Assembly: GCA_013400115.1 (NCBI GenBank)
Contig: VXBP01002303.1
Span: 62,900-126,899, forward strand
DNA from: Rhinopomastus cyanomelas
Lineage: Eukaryota > Chordata > Aves > Bucerotiformes > Rhinopomastidae
Direction of reading: 5' to 3'
DNA length: 64,000 nt
This document shows positions 12,327 to 25,232 of this stretch, piece by piece. The notes under the pieces are model-generated. The model was not told where the DNA came from and ran no database searches. It saw only the letters and a program-made list of their open reading frames with translations. Each line of letters begins with the position of its first letter. Positions within the stretch are counted from its first letter, which is position 1. The position numbers and the translations under genes were made by a program.

Positions 12327-14154
12327 GGGATGAAAAACCTTGGGTGATGCAGTTCCTTCACTGTATTCCCTTTCAGGTTACCTCCCTTGGGAGCTGGTCT
12401 GTCCAGGTTCCTCACGGTGTCCTCAGATCAGACCCCTTCTATTGTTTTACATGATGTGTTCTGGTCCAGCAGTGAGAGTCAGAGATGCCAGGAACCCAGG
12501 AAAAGAGCTGCAGCTGTCGATGTGCAGGCGGATGGCTGCTGCAGGGTGTGTTCCTGACAAAGATGAAGAGGGACAGTCGTTCATCAGTCCTTACAACCTC
12601 GGAGTGACGCGGAGCTGGGTCGCTGAGGGAGGTTTTTGTGACTCTGCACTGAAGCCTCGACCTCACGACCGTTTGGAAGAGATTTTTACAGAAGGGTAGG
12701 AAAAAAGGTCAAACCCCAGTTGTGGTTGTGTGTGAAAATGTCAGGATTTGAAGTGAAACAGGCAAAACACCCTGCAAACAAAATGCCAAGCTGCTCCCCT
12801 CTCTGAAAAACAGGAGGCAGCAGGTCACAATTTCAAATTCACCAAGGGCCTCAACATCTGCTGAAAGTGACACCTGAGATTCCAAAGAAGAGATTCTTAG
12901 ATGCTTTAATGGTTTTTCTACAGTGAGGGAGCTTCAGGTTGCTGCTTGTCCTGCTGGAATCGTTTCCCAGGACTGAAATCCCGCTTGAGCCACTTGGACC
13001 TGCAACATGCTGCTCCCAAGAGTCCCCAGATCCTCAGCACTTGCCACAGGACTGCACTGCTGCTCCTCACGGATAAGCTGATCCCCAGCCACCAGCTGGT
13101 TCTGGAGAGATGGCCAGGAGGAGTGGGATGGGGCCGAGGGAAGGCAGGTGAGAAAGGCAGGGTTGTGGGAGCACTGGTGGGGACTTCTAGGTTACACTGG
13201 TCAGATGGGTCTGGGGACACAGCGAGGTGGGGAAGGAGAAGCTGTGGAATTTGTGAAAGCAACTGCAAGAGAGTCTCCTGGAGGAGAATATCAACAGCTA
13301 TTCCTTCTCTACTGAGCCTACCCCCAGCACAGACCTTCTGCCAGTCCCTGAGGGATCAGAAAATGAAGGAATGGAGGTTCCAGTAGTGGAGGTGGTGAGG
13401 AGGTCAAAACAGAACCCAGAAAATCCTCTCAATGGACCATTCTGGAATGTTCCAGCACTTTACTGTTTGGTGAGTTTAGCTACCGGTAACACAAAGGAAA
13501 ATACTTGAGCCTCGAGCTGTCAGAGAAGAGACTGGAAAACCCGATGGCGTTGGGTTATCATCTGCCCACAGAAATAGAAATACTTGTCCTTCGAGCTCTG
13601 CCTTTCCTGTTTGTTGTTTCCCCATCTGTTACCCATGGAAGGGCTCCCTGGTTAATTGAGGCCCCATATGCAGAGGGATGTGATCCCATCTCCCAGTCCT
13701 GCATCCCCCACACAACCTCTTAACCTCCACTTCAGGAGTTTAGACTGCTCAGGGTTCACAGATAGAAAGTCTGGAGAGCCAGAGCACGAACATCCTCCTT
13801 GCCAGGGAGCCAGGATTCCTCTGTTTGCTCCGAGCGAGGGGTCATCATCCTCCAACCCTCTGCAGAAGGCTTTTGCCTCAGAGGGGACTGTGAGGACCAG
13901 AGCTGCTTTTACATCTCAGTCGCTCTCGCTGCAACGACTTTTGTCAGTTGGGCTGTTTGTTTTAGTGGTGATGTTTTTAAGTGGAAGCCTGTGTGCCCAG
14001 AAGGCACATAAAGCAAGAGGCTTTTAAAAGCCAGAGGATAAATAAAACACAACCTTGAATAAACAACAGGCTTTTGTCTTAATTTCCTTCCAATCCTTAA
14101 TGGGTGCTGATAAACTAACTGAATTTCTCAGCATATTAATGCCATGAGGACAGC
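12327..14154. other. Unassigned unique sequence
   Basis: Several open frames of 60-146 codons are present on both strands without family motifs or splice-supported exons. I regard the stretch as non-coding. Confidence 0.5.
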
Positions 14155-14588
14155 ATTCTCGGGTCCAGAGGACAGCCCCCAGGCTGGGGAAGGGACAGGA
14201 GGGAAAGGCTGATGAGGAGAGGCTGAGGGAGCTGGGGGTGTTGAGCCTGGAGAAGAGCAGACTCAGGGAGGACTACCTGAAGGGAAGCTGTAGGCAGGTG
14301 GGAATCAGGCTCTTCTCCCAAACCAGTGCCAGGACGAGAGGGCAGCGCCTGAAGCTGCCAGAGAAGGGTTAGGTTGGATGTTATAAGCCCTTCCTCCAGG
14401 AAACAGTGAACAGACCCTGGAAAGTACTGCCTAGGGCAGTGGAGAAGTCCCCATCCCTGGAGGTGTTGAAGGACAGCCTGGCTGTGGCCCTGAGTGCCCT
14501 GGACTGGCTGACTGTGGTGACGTTAGGTCCTGGGCTGGATGAGCTCAGAGGGCTTTTCTAGCCTCAACCATTCTGGGATTTTGTGATC
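14155..14588 (+). mobile_element. CR1 LINE fragment
   Basis: It includes GAGGCTGAGGGAGCTGGGGG, TTAGGTTGGATGTTATAAGC and CCCCATCCCTGGAGGTGTTG, and ends CCATTCTGGGATTTTGTGAT, a decayed octamer end. Confidence 0.88.
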
Positions 14589-14924
14589 CCAAACCCACAG
14601 CCTCACACCAGCAATGATTTGACCAAATCAGTAGCTTTTAGCCGAGTGATTGCTTCATACAAAGTGGCTCCTGGGCTATCGTGGTCTCACCGGGCTGCTC
14701 CTTTCTCTATCCCAACAGACCACTTCAGTGAGACACATCTATTAAAGAAAACTGCTGGATCCACTCCAGGCTGATGGGTTTCACATTAAAAACCCATCTT
14801 GTTTGACCAGGTAAGACCATGGACATTGTGTTTCAGTACTGGTTCTATTCTCACCTTTTATATCCTGGCTCAAACCCTTCCTGGATACGTAAGACCATGC
14901 TAACCAGGTCTTTAACTAAGGAAG

Positions 14925-15245
14925 ACTCAGGAAAAGGTTCTTGAATCTGAGGGTGGTGGATCCCTGAACAGGCTGCCTAGAGAGGTGGTGGAGGCCCCAT
15001 CCCTGGAGCCATTCAAGGTCAGGCTGGATGGGGCTCTGGGAAATCTGGTCTGGTGAGTGATGGCCCTGTTTGTTGTAGGGAGGTTGGACTGGATGACCTT
15101 TGGGAGCCCCATCCCTGGAAACGTTCCCAGGCAGGTTGGATGAGGCTCTGAGCAACCTCATCTAGATGAAAATGTCCCTGTTCACTGCAGGGCGTTGGAC
15201 TGTGTGACCACTAAATGTCTCTTCCTACCCAAACCACTGCATGAT
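14925..15245 (+). mobile_element. CR1 LINE 3' fragment with internal duplication
   Basis: The segment ending with the last 80 bp of CR1 is present twice: CCCATCCCTGGAGCCATTCA near 14997 and CCCATCCCTGGAAACGTTCC near 15107, each followed by a GGTTGGATG/GGCTGGATG stretch. Confidence 0.75.
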
Positions 15246-15276
15246 TTCTAGTCTGTGGGCTGGTGCTGAATAAATC

Positions 15277-15360
15277 ACAGGATCATAGAATGTGATGGGT
15301 TGGAAGAGACCTTCCAAGGTCATCTAGTGCAGCCTCCCTACAAGAAGCAAGGACTTGAAG
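15277..15360 (-). mobile_element. Short CR1 3' end
   Basis: CACAGGATCATAGAATGTGA followed by GGGTTGGAAGAGACCTTCCA is a reversed CR1 end. Confidence 0.8.
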
Positions 15361-15824
15361 TGCAAGAGCTGCTCCTGCGCAAGCTCATTCCATTATTTCA
15401 CTGGCACAGCCAGGAACAAGGTGCCTTTTCAGCTCTTCAGGTCACAAGGACTGGAGCCCAAGCCCAACAGCTACAATCCACAAGTCCACTCACCCCATTT
15501 GTGCTCTAGACTCCGTCTCAAGGGCAAGTCACAACAGCTCGAACGCCCACCCAAGGTTTTGTTTTCAGAACCATTCCCAGGGTAAGTCACACCCAAGTCA
15601 TTTTTCTTTCTGAAAGCCCTGAACCAAAACAAGCCGTGCTGGCTAGCATACACACACACGCATGGAGTGGGGCCAGAAACAGGCCTTCACAGGAAAACAC
15701 AACGCTGGGCAAGTCTGGACCCAGCCAGCCTGCCCTTTGCATGTGTCTGCACCCGGGGTTTAGCGCTTGGTGATGGGCTACGTGGTACAAAAACTGTTTC
15801 TCTGCTGTATGGGTCTGATGCTCA

Positions 15825-16402
15825 GGTACCAGTGCAGCCTGGGGACTGACCTGTTGCAGAGCAGTGTAGGAGAAAGGGACCTGGTGGCCAGCAGGATGGC
15901 TGGGAGCCAGCAATGGGCCCTTGTGGCCAAGGAGGCCAATGGCATCCTGCAGTGGATCAGAAGAAGGGTGGTTAGCAGAACAGGTTCTCCTCCCTCTCTA
16001 CTGTACCCCAGTGAGGCTGCATCTGGAATATTGTGTCCAGCTCTGGGCCCCTCAGTTCCAGAAGGACCCAGAACTACTGGGGAGAGTCCAGCACAGAGCC
16101 AGAGATGATGGAGGGAGGGGAGCATCTCCCTGATGAGGAAAGGCTGAGGGAGCTGGGGCTCTTGAGCTGAGAAAAAAGAGACCGAGGGGTGACCCCATTA
16201 ATGTTTATAAAGATATGAAGGGTGGGTGTCAGGAGGATGGAGCCAGCCTCTGCCCAGTGTCATCTAATGATAGGACAGGGGGCAGTGGGTGTGAGCTGGA
16301 ACAGAGGAGATTCCACATCAATATGAGAAGGAACTTCTTCCCAGTGAGGTGCCAGAGCCCTGGAAGGGGCTGCCCAGGGGGGTTGTGGAGTCTCCTTCTC
16401 AC
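15825..16402 (+). mobile_element. CR1 LINE fragment, 3' truncated
   Basis: It holds the ORF2 end segment (GTGGCCAAGGAGGCCAATGG, GTGTCCAGCTCTGGGCCCCT, AGGGTGGGTGTCAGGAGGAT) and stops abruptly at GGAGTCTCCTTCTC, without the terminal octamers. Loss of the 3' end implies a later deletion. Confidence 0.9.
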
Positions 16403-16679
16403 AGACTCACAACTGGTTGGAATGGGAGAAGCAGATGAGCATCATCCTAAATCGTGATGTTTGTCCACCTCGTGGGTTTTCCTGAAGGATTGTTTTCTCA
16501 TACAGCAAGAAAGAAGCCAGACCTTACGTCATCAGAAACTCCATCTCGGAGCATCCACATGAGACTCAAATAGGATGTGAATTCTGTATCGAAGACAGCC
16601 TGGGTTTCTTAAATTCTTATTTTAGAGAATAATAAAGGGAGGATCTCAGCTTCTGCCACGCAAGCCTGGCAGAGACAAG

Positions 16680-16760
16680 GTGTCGCAGCCCATGGCAGGG
16701 GGGGTTGGACATAGACGATCTCTGAGGTCCCTAAACCATTCTCTGATTCCGTGGTTCCTC
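16680..16760 (+). mobile_element. Short CR1 3' end
   Basis: CCCATGGCAGGGGGGGTTGG through CATTCTCTGATTCCGTGG is a diverged CR1 tail. Confidence 0.65.
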
Positions 16761-17541
16761 ACCTCAAACACACATTTCACTCAGAAGGCAAATGACAGTT
16801 CTCATATCCAGCCAGAACCAAAAGAAATGGGAGCAGAGCACGACACAGGATGGGGTCTGTGAGCAGCAAGCCTGGCTGTGCTGCGATGAATTCACCCCCT
16901 TCTAATGATTTGGAGGAAAATGTTGTTCGTGGGCTACATAAACAATTTTAATTGGCTCAGGCACCCCAAATGTGCTTTTTTTGTTTGGCTGCCAAGGTTG
17001 CTTTCTCGCTTGCTAATTATGCTTCGCTGGAGCTTTCAGCAAAAACAGGAAATAAAGCATCCATTACTCAAATGACAACTTTTCAACAAGCCAGCGTTTC
17101 AACATCCATTGTGTAATTTCCGACCTGGAGCTGGCTAGGAGCTAAGTGCCTTTAGAACCACACAGCCTGTCTTGGGAGGGCCTCATCAGACCGTGCTCCT
17201 GACTAACTGGGCACAGAGTTTATAGGTGCAAAACACCCACCTGAGGTGCTTGACACTGCCCAAAGCACCCTGTTCCATAGTGCAAGGTTTCATTACACCT
17301 CCAGGAGAACATCTCTGGAGGGTTTTGTTTCTCTCATGGGCTGCTGGCGGTGGTCTCTCACGTCGCTCTCTCACTGGTGCCCATCTCCATGGTGTTTCTT
17401 TTCCATTCCCATGCTCAGGAACAGGTTTCTTCTTCCAACAAAGACTGCTGTCTCAGGTCAACACAGCAGTTATTCAATATTCGCCTGCTCTGCTACAGAA
17501 GATAAAAGATGGAGGGAAGCTGGCAGCCACCACCCCTGTGT
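16761..17541. other. Unassigned sequence; possible conserved patch at 16900-17110
   Basis: The 16900-17110 part is AT-rich and repeat-free with TTTTAATTGG and GCTAATTATGC cores. There is no coding evidence. Confidence 0.35.
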
Positions 17542-17935
17542 TCACAGAATCACAGAACATCAGGGATCGGAAAGGACCTCGAAAGACCATCCAGTCCAAT
17601 CCCCCTGCCAGAGCAGTATCACCTAGATCAAGATGCACTGGAACATATCCAGGTGTCTCCACAGAAGGAGACTCCACAACCTCCCTGGGCAGCCCATTCT
17701 AGTGCTTCATCACCCTCACTGTGAAGAAGGTCCTTCTCAGATTTATGTGGAACCTCCTCTGTTCCAGCTCACACCCACTGCCCCTTGTCCTGTCATTAGA
17801 TGACACTGAGCAGAGCCTGGCTCCATCCTCCTGACACCCACCCTTCACATGTTTATTGACATTAATGAGGTCACCCCTCAGGCTCCTTTTTTCCAAGCTC
17901 AAGAGACCCAGCTCCCTCAGCCTTTCCTCTTAAGG
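17542..17935 (-). mobile_element. CR1 LINE fragment
   Basis: It is continuous from CACAGAATCACAGAACATCA to CTCCCTCAGCCTTTCCTC, about 390 bp of the reversed CR1 3' region, including TCCACATAAATCTGAGAAGG-type ORF2 sequence on the other strand. Confidence 0.92.
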
Positions 17936-18112
17936 GAGACGTAGGGCAGCCGCTGGCTTTACTGAGCCATCAGCCCAATTTACTGGTTCATTTTCTTCAT
18001 AACTATATTCAAACCAGTTCTTGGTGTCCTTGAGGAGATGTCAATATAAATGAGTTTGCAAATTTGTCATCATCCAGGTCACTGGACATGAGACCTGCCA
18101 CAAAAAATAGCT

Positions 18113-18257
18113 GCTCCAGTCTCCTTCTCTGGAGATGTTTAAAACCCACCTGGATGTGTTGCTGTGTGACTTGGTCTGGGTGATCCTGCTGTGGCAGGGG
18201 GATTGGACTGGATGATCTTCCCAGGTCCCTTCCAATCCCTGATGATTCTATGATTCA
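18113..18257 (+). mobile_element. CR1 LINE 3' end
   Basis: CCAGTCTCCTTCTCTGGAGA through CAATCCCTGATGATTCTATG is a typical short copy. Confidence 0.92.
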
Positions 18258-19723
18258 AAGCTGTGGTTACAGTTGTATTTCTCCTGTAAGCTCCCAGACA
18301 CGAACATTGTGGACTTCATAGAGCATCTGCAAACCAAACTGGTGAGACTCTAGAAGCAGGTTAAAGTCCAGTCCTCACATCCAAACGCGGGTGGTCCCAA
18401 GCCACAGCCCCAGCAGCGGAGCGCGGGACTGAGGACTGCACGCGTTTTCCTTTTTCGTCTGTGTTTCTTCAGCGCTGATGCTGATCCCAATTGTGGGTTT
18501 TTCAACACCCCTTGTGAATTAGGCCTTTTCCCCCGAGATGTCCTGCCTTTTGGGTTTCAAAAGACACTATCAAAACCACCTAGAAGAGCCGCCGCGTGGC
18601 ATCTCCCGGTTTGTGAGCGGAGAAGCAGCCCCCAGTTCAGCCAACGGAGCTGTAACTGCCGCAGCAAGCGATAGGTATTTGCCACGTTGTGGGGGTGAAG
18701 GAGGATGCCCTTTAAATTACCTATAAAACCCTTTGATTCAAAGTGCTGATGTTGCCATAGGCAATTTGCTAAGCTTATTGATCATCTTCTGTTTAAATTA
18801 AAGTTTGATGTCCTGGAACAGGCTATTCAGCACAGAGAGCTAATGGGATGGGATGAGATACAGGGAGGGAGAGAAACACATGTACACAGGGGAAATGGAT
18901 TGTGGTCAAGAGGGAAAAGGAAAAAAAGAGGGTTACATGCTGAATAGGTTCCACGGGTCAGTTAGCAATAAATATTGTGGTGATAAAAGAGTCCAGTGTG
19001 GATATTGAAGGGAGGGGGTTTGCTGTGTAATTAAAGGAAAATGGGCAGTGTGTTAGAAAACTAAAAACTTTGAGTAACAAGGTGAAAAAAACAGTGTTAA
19101 GGTAGACAAAAGGTGGGGAGAGGAGTGTTTAGCTTTACGAGCCAGATCGCCGCCCCAACCAGCACGTTCCGTGTCCTGTAACGGGTGCCAGGAGGACGGC
19201 CTCAGTCACAAACAGGGCTTCTGGACTACTAGATGGTTCAGGAGTAGCTCCGTACCTTCCAGCCTTTCCTCTTGAAGGGATTCACCAGTTGACAGAATAT
19301 TGGGGGTTAAGGAGTGGCCCTGACAATTTCCTACCACAATCACCGCAGCAGAGGAGATTCTGCTAGCACACATCTCACAGGACCACTGTTTACAAAGAGT
19401 AAGCTCTGGGGGTTATCACGTTGCTTCCTAGGTCAGTGTGGGCAAAATTCACTCCATCTTCTTGCAGTCCTGACTTGTACTTGGAAGTTCAGTAGTAGCT
19501 GCCATCCTCCAGCCTCTTGGATGAGCAGTACAACCTCTTCAGCTATGCAGTGCACATCCTCGGCCTTACTGTGATGCTTCTGCTATGGCTTAGAGGGTTG
19601 AGAAAGCCTTCCCAGGCCATTCTGCTCAGCTCAACAGGCTTTGGTTCTTCTATTTGAAGACTGATTTCAGTTTGTGCATTTAATTGTGCTCTCAGTTCCA
19701 CTTTTGGTAACTCAGCCAGATCA
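18258..19723. other. Unassigned sequence, purine-rich at 18840-19130
   Basis: The purine-rich strand bias and the sequence after it could belong to an old LTR or unknown repeat, but no primer-binding site, terminal repeat or retroviral motif was recognised. Confidence 0.35.
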
Positions 19724-19787
19724 CAGAATCACAGAACATAAGTGACTGGAAGGGACCTCGAAAGATCATCTAGCCCAACCCCCTGAT
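19724..19787 (-). mobile_element. Short CR1 3' end
   Basis: CACAGAATCACAGAACATAA is followed by GGAAGGGACCTCGAAAGATC. Confidence 0.88.
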
Positions 19788-20796
19788 TTTCCTTCTGCAA
19801 GGGCCTGTGTTTCATTACTGGTAGGACAAGGGTGGTCTTGTGCAATGAAAATATTTAAAAGTTGGAAAACTAGTCTAAGAACATGAACTCAGGTTAGTCA
19901 GTCCCACTAGTAGCACGGAACAGCTCACGTTGTTGCACAGAGAGTAGTTTCACTGGGAAATCAGAGGAACACGTGGGCGACTATTTCATCTGTCTCTACA
20001 GGTCCAAGAAGCCTGAATGACCCAACGGCAGCCTAAGCCCCCAGCCCACAGATGTTTTACAGCCATCAAACCTTCAGAGCTGATGAATGTCAGCCGGTAC
20101 CCAGCAAGCTGTGGTGCCCGGGAAGAGCTATCGCAGGAAGCCATCTGTGCAAAGGCAGCCTTTGCAGGAAGCCCAGCCATGCCAGCAGGCATTTTTTACC
20201 ATTATTTCTCTCCCTGACAGTTTTCTCCTTGACACTTTCCCTAAACGAGGCCGGGGAGGAAGTTAGTTGTCAATTGGAAATCATCGCTTCTTCGTAGCCG
20301 CGGAACGCAAAGGGCCTTTCGTTAAGCAAGCGATGCGGAGCAGCTTTGCATTTATTTCCTGTAGGCACAGGGAGCAGGAAATCTATTTGAAACAGAAATA
20401 ATTACTCTGCAGTGGGAGCTTTTAGAGTCATTTGGGTTGGAAAAAACCCTTTAGGATCATCGCAAACTCCAACCGCCCAACTTTTCCCAAGAAGAGTAGG
20501 TTTTGGCTGGTTGGAAATTCAGGTGTGGTGTTTTGGTGAATTCTCACACGGAAAGGTTAGAGAAAAGGGTGAAGAGAATAGGAACGAGAATTAATTAGTG
20601 GATAAAGTCTGATGAAAACTGTAAACAAGCTTCAGAAAAATGATAGCGCCGGATATTCTTGGAGGACCTCACTGGATACTCTACTACGCAAGAAAATCCC
20701 GTCCACCTTCTAAATTTAAATGATGTATTTTCCATCACTAAGTAATGACAGAAATGGCCACTAATTCTGCAACAACCACAGGGCAGGGGGTAGAAA

Positions 20797-21260
20797 ATCA
20801 CAGAATTATTGAGGCTGGGAGAGACTTCTACGATCATCAAGCCCAGCCCGTCACCTAACATCACCCCATGGGCATAAGGGCCACATCCAGTCTGTCATAG
20901 AATCATAGAATTGTTAGGGATTGGAAGAGTAGGATTGATGGTTGGACTCGATGATCCCAAGGGTCTTTTCCAACATAAACGTTTCTATGATTCCTTCAGC
21001 ACCTCCAGGGATGAGGACTCCACCAGCTGCCTCAGCCTCTCCCCCATCAGACTTTCCCTCCAGTCCCTTCCCCAGCCTGGCTGCTCCTCTGGACCCACTC
21101 CAGCCCTTCCATCTCTTTCTTGCAGTGAGGGGCCCAGCACTGTCCCCAGTGCTCGAGGGGAGGCCCCCAGTACAGGGGGGAGAATGATGTCCCTAGCCCT
21201 GCTGGCCACACTATTGCTGATCCAAGCCAGGATGCCACCAGCCTTTTGTGCCACCTGGGC
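20797..21260 (-). mobile_element. CR1 LINE fragment interrupted by a nested CR1-derived insert
   Basis: The outer copy runs CACAGAATTATTGAGGCTGG to GGCCACATCCAGTCTGTC (20896), then resumes at about 20995 with TTCAGCACCTCCAGGGATGA and continues to AGCCAGGATGCC. The roughly 98 bp between them are a second CR1-derived piece with inverted ends. Confidence 0.87.
20896..20995. mobile_element. Nested CR1-derived insert with inverted termini
   Basis: The left edge reads ATAGAATCATAGAATTG (reversed octamers) and the right edge TTTCTATGATTC (forward octamers). The middle, GATGGTTGGACTCGATGATC, matches plus-strand tails at 53528 and 61700. Confidence 0.8.
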
Positions 21261-24200
21261 ACCCTGCACAAAACACAGGGCACACAGGGAACGGCGCTCA
21301 GATTCCAAACTGCCGCATTGTTCGGGGCTGTTATTGCAGTGTCAGGGAAGCTACCCCCTCTTGGAAATGTTTCCTCTGCCCAGGCCACTGGCCACACAAC
21401 TACTGCGTTTCCTGCTCTGCAAAACAGCCAGCATCTCTTTAGAATATTCCCTGAACAACTGGTAGCCATACGATGTTTCCTACGTTAAAACTATGAATCT
21501 AAAATGTAAAAAACCCCTAAATCAATCAGATTTTATCAATTCAGTGTAGACTGTTATTTTAACAGTCTGCTGATTCTATTTGTTATCTTAAACAAAATAT
21601 ATCAATCAGGTTTCAGACCCAAACATAAACTGAGCTTCAAGATTCGAATGCTCTGATGCAGGGAAGACCATCAGGTTTTGGAGTCAGCCTGGTGTCCAGC
21701 AGTCCTGGTGTCCAGCTCAGGATGCCTGGAGTCAGCCTGGTGTCCTGAGACCTGTGTGGGGTCTGAGGCTGGTCACAAACTCGGTGCCTACCTTACAAAC
21801 TTGGGCTGGCTCAAAGGGAGAAGTGGTGCCAAATCACCACAGCAACTGGCAAAAGCTCCTGGCCCAGAAGGATTCACGCTAACAGAACTGGGCTTCTGCC
21901 ACGGAAGGCTGCAGGAAGCTCCTCCAGAAGGTGCTGCAGGTATAAGCCATGGCTGTGCAATCAGTGTTTGCTGGGTCGTGCACTGGCATCGACAAATAGC
22001 CCCCAGTTTAGGTCTGTCCTGAGTTTCCTACTCAGCAGGTAACAAAGGAAACAGGAAATCAGACGTCAGGAAGAAATCTGTGAGTCTAAAGGGGAATCTC
22101 CCGGAGCAGCCACCCCTCCAGTAAACAGGAACACTGAGGATCTTCCTGCCCTGCAGCAGCCCCCACAGCCCTGGCAGGATGCAGAATCACCCAGATGCAG
22201 GGGAGAGGTGCTGGAGGAGGGGGGAGAAATGGTGCAATAAGCTCAATCGGCACCGAAATGAGGAAGGAAATAATGTGTTAAATGATTTAATTTTCTAAGC
22301 TCGCTTTGTTCCTTGCAGATAGACCCAGAATCGGGGCTGATTACAGTGCCTTGTTTTGATTAACAGACAGAGATCTAAGCCGGAGACGTTCCTGTCGGTT
22401 TCAAAGGGTTTCTGCGTCTCGTATTTCATTTCCATAGTGGGGTCAGGAATTCAAAGGCAATTTGTCTTTCATTCTTCACAGCCACGAAACGATTCTCAGC
22501 GACGCCGATTTAACGCTCGTCAGCTGGGCTGACCTTACACATCCCACACTTCAGTGGAGTTACCCCAGCTTTACACCAGTGGGAGTAGGTGCAGCGAATC
22601 CCACACTAAATGAATTCACAAGCTGTAAGTAGGCTCTACTTGCTCCACTTCTTGGGGAGCCAAATGTAATCTACAGGTAATCAATTATTTTAGTTGTGTT
22701 TCAGCTCTACATATTCCATCAGTCAGGCTTACCGTGTAATGCAGCCCGAATTTGGAAGTTAATGGGCCAAGGGCAATCTCAGATGGAGCCTGGGATGCTG
22801 CTGGGATCTGGCCTCCCCTCCAGACCATCACTCCTGACAAATCCCAGCACCTCTGCACCTCTGCAGGAGATTAAAGCAACATTTCTTTTGTACTACCCAG
22901 TAATCTTTATGCTTGGTGGTAAAGTTAATGTACGGGATTGTCAGTCCACTCATTTCACACCGGCTGCCAAAGAGCCTTCAGAGCACAAGGAGGTTCTGTC
23001 GCTCCCAGCTTAGAGCAGACCTGAGTCAGCAACGCGGGGGCAGAAGCATCGCACACCGGTCCGCTCCCCCGTTTCAGAGGACGCGCGGCGCGGAGAGCCG
23101 CCGCTGGAGGCCAAATGCAAGCGCCATCGCTTCAAAACGGGTCGTTAAAAAGAATCTCTGATTCCTGACTCTCGGCCCTGTCGTAGCTACTAGAAAGCAC
23201 CTCCACCCCCCAAAGTCTCTAATTCTCAGAAACTGCAAGTCTCTTGAGGCTTGGTGAAAGGGGAAATGGGGGAGAAATGTGTGTTAGACAGCTCTGTTCT
23301 TTAGACAGTCTGTTCCTTTTAATAAGGAATGAAGACAGGCTTACAGAGCCTATTAGTTGTTCCACATACACATTCGTTGGGAAGGGGAATTAGCTGCTGG
23401 CTAGCGCACAGCCGCTGGGTGATACAAAGGAAACGCTCCTTTAATCTTCTGCAGCAGCATAGCAGTGTCCAGGCTTGTCAGAAGCTGCAGGAGGAGTGAT
23501 GGCCTTGCTGCTGACAGCCTTCTAATTGGGTAGTAGAAAGCAGCTCTGAAGGATGTGTTTGTGCCAACAAGTGTGGCTCGACATCAAGAGCGATCTGTTG
23601 AGGAACGGAGAGGGGGGAGTCCAGCGGTAGCGCAGTGCTGGATGCCGTCCGAGCCTGGCAGGGCTTGGGCTGCACAGCCAGCAGAGCCTGATAATGTCGA
23701 GGGTACCTGTAGCTGGTGCAAAGCGGTGGTACTGGAGATGTTTGACTGGAGCCCGAAGCAACTGGAAGTGGATGGCCTTACTGTTCTGCCAAAAAGAGGT
23801 CTCTGTGTCCTGGCGACGGACTCGAGCTCACAAGTTGCCTAGTAGGTGAGTAATGCAACAGCTGCAAGCACTGGAAAACATGCGCCCACCACGGGTTTGT
23901 CCTCTGGTCATCCAGTTCTTTTGCTCTGCACCACACAACCGCCAGTGCACCCAGTGCCAACAGCTGCACTGCTGCGTTCCAGCAGCCTACATCCACCAGG
24001 AGCTCCTGTGCCAGCCCCTGCTTCTCCAGAGACACTACAAGGCAGCAGCAGAGCTGGTGGAAATGCCACACTGGAACTTTCTCGTACTGCCTTCACTTAA
24101 GTATTGGCAGGAGATGCTGAACAACTCCATCCTGACGCTCTGATGGGAGTCACTTGAGGGAACCAGTCAGCGGAGGCCAGCAGATGTGTCTGTGATACGA

Positions 24201-25232
24201 GTCACTGTACCTACGGTGTCCCTGCGCTTAGTTAACTCCAGAACTGACTCAACAGGGAACTGAAACCACAGTTTCATCTGAAAACACTCAGGCCCTCTGG
24301 CTGTGGAATTAAGTGCCCGCTGCAAGCATAAATAAAGGCCGAAGAACTCACTGCCTGAAGTACCTAGAGGGAGAGCTGTAGCATGGGCAGGATGAGAGAG
24401 GAACCAGCCTCAGCTGGAGGCTCTGGCTGGCACAGAAAATGCAGGAAAGCACAGCCAGGCTCCTGCAGGTTCTGCTCTTGTTCCTGCTGGGGAAGAGAAG
24501 CTGCAGCTTTGTGGTGATGGTTTGAGTGGCTGACATCAGTGAAGGAGTCTGAAGGTTCCCAAAAGGGCTGTGAAATTAGAAAGGTGAGCTCCAGGGAAGC
24601 TCTTCAGAGCAAAACATCTACTGTTCTTCTGGCTGTGCTTCCACAGTGAGAGTGGCCCATACTGTGCTTCCAGTGGCACCGAGTCCACACAGAGCTTGCT
24701 TCAGCAAGAGCAGGCAAGTGAAAATCAGCAGCGAATGGTGATGACCAGATGGGGTGGGCAAGTGCCAAATACTCTGGCAGCAAGGCTCTCAGCACCCCAG
24801 CTCTTCTCCTTTGGCATGCACCTGGCTTGTCCATGTCCAGCCACAGCAAGAAGATGGTCCTGCTGAGAGCTCCAGAGAGGAGCCAGGTGCATCAGAGCTG
24901 TAGCCAGAGCAGAGGACAAGGAGGCAGGACAACGGGCAGCTGCCAGCAGCAGATTCCCCCATGAATCTGCAACCCAACGAAGGCAAAAGGATGGCACCAG
25001 GATCACTTCAACCCTTGTGGGCGAGATCACAAGGGGCTGTGAAACTTGTATGTTCTAAAAACATCCCGGGACTGCTGCGAGCTCTGGCAGAGAGAAGCAT
25101 TTCACAGGATCACTGCGAAGAGGAGATGTAGTAGCCGTGTGGAAAGGCACCAGACGTGCTGCACCCGGTGCTGCTCTCCATTTAAATGGTGCTCACCCAC
25201 GGGCTGGTGGTGCACGGAGAAGCAGCCAGACC
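21261..25232. other. Unassigned sequence, the longest block free of recognisable CR1
   Basis: Nearly 4 kb without CR1 fragments apart from the small tandem repeat at 21680. The open frames at 23555-24143 show no domain. The block may be kept free of insertions because it has a function, or simply by chance. Confidence 0.4.
21680..21750 (+). repeat. Short tandem duplication, period 48 bp
   Basis: GGAGTCAGCCTGGTGTCC occurs at 21680 and 21728, with a partial CAGTCCTGGTGTCC between them. Confidence 0.75.

Noticed and set aside
18840..19720. Possible endogenous retrovirus or LTR
   Set aside because: No paired terminal repeats, primer-binding site, polypurine tract next to an LTR, or readable gag/pol motifs; left unassigned.
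23555..24143. Overlapping open frames of about 95 codons, one Cys-rich
   Set aside because: No recognisable family; the cysteine pattern does not form a zinc-finger spacing.
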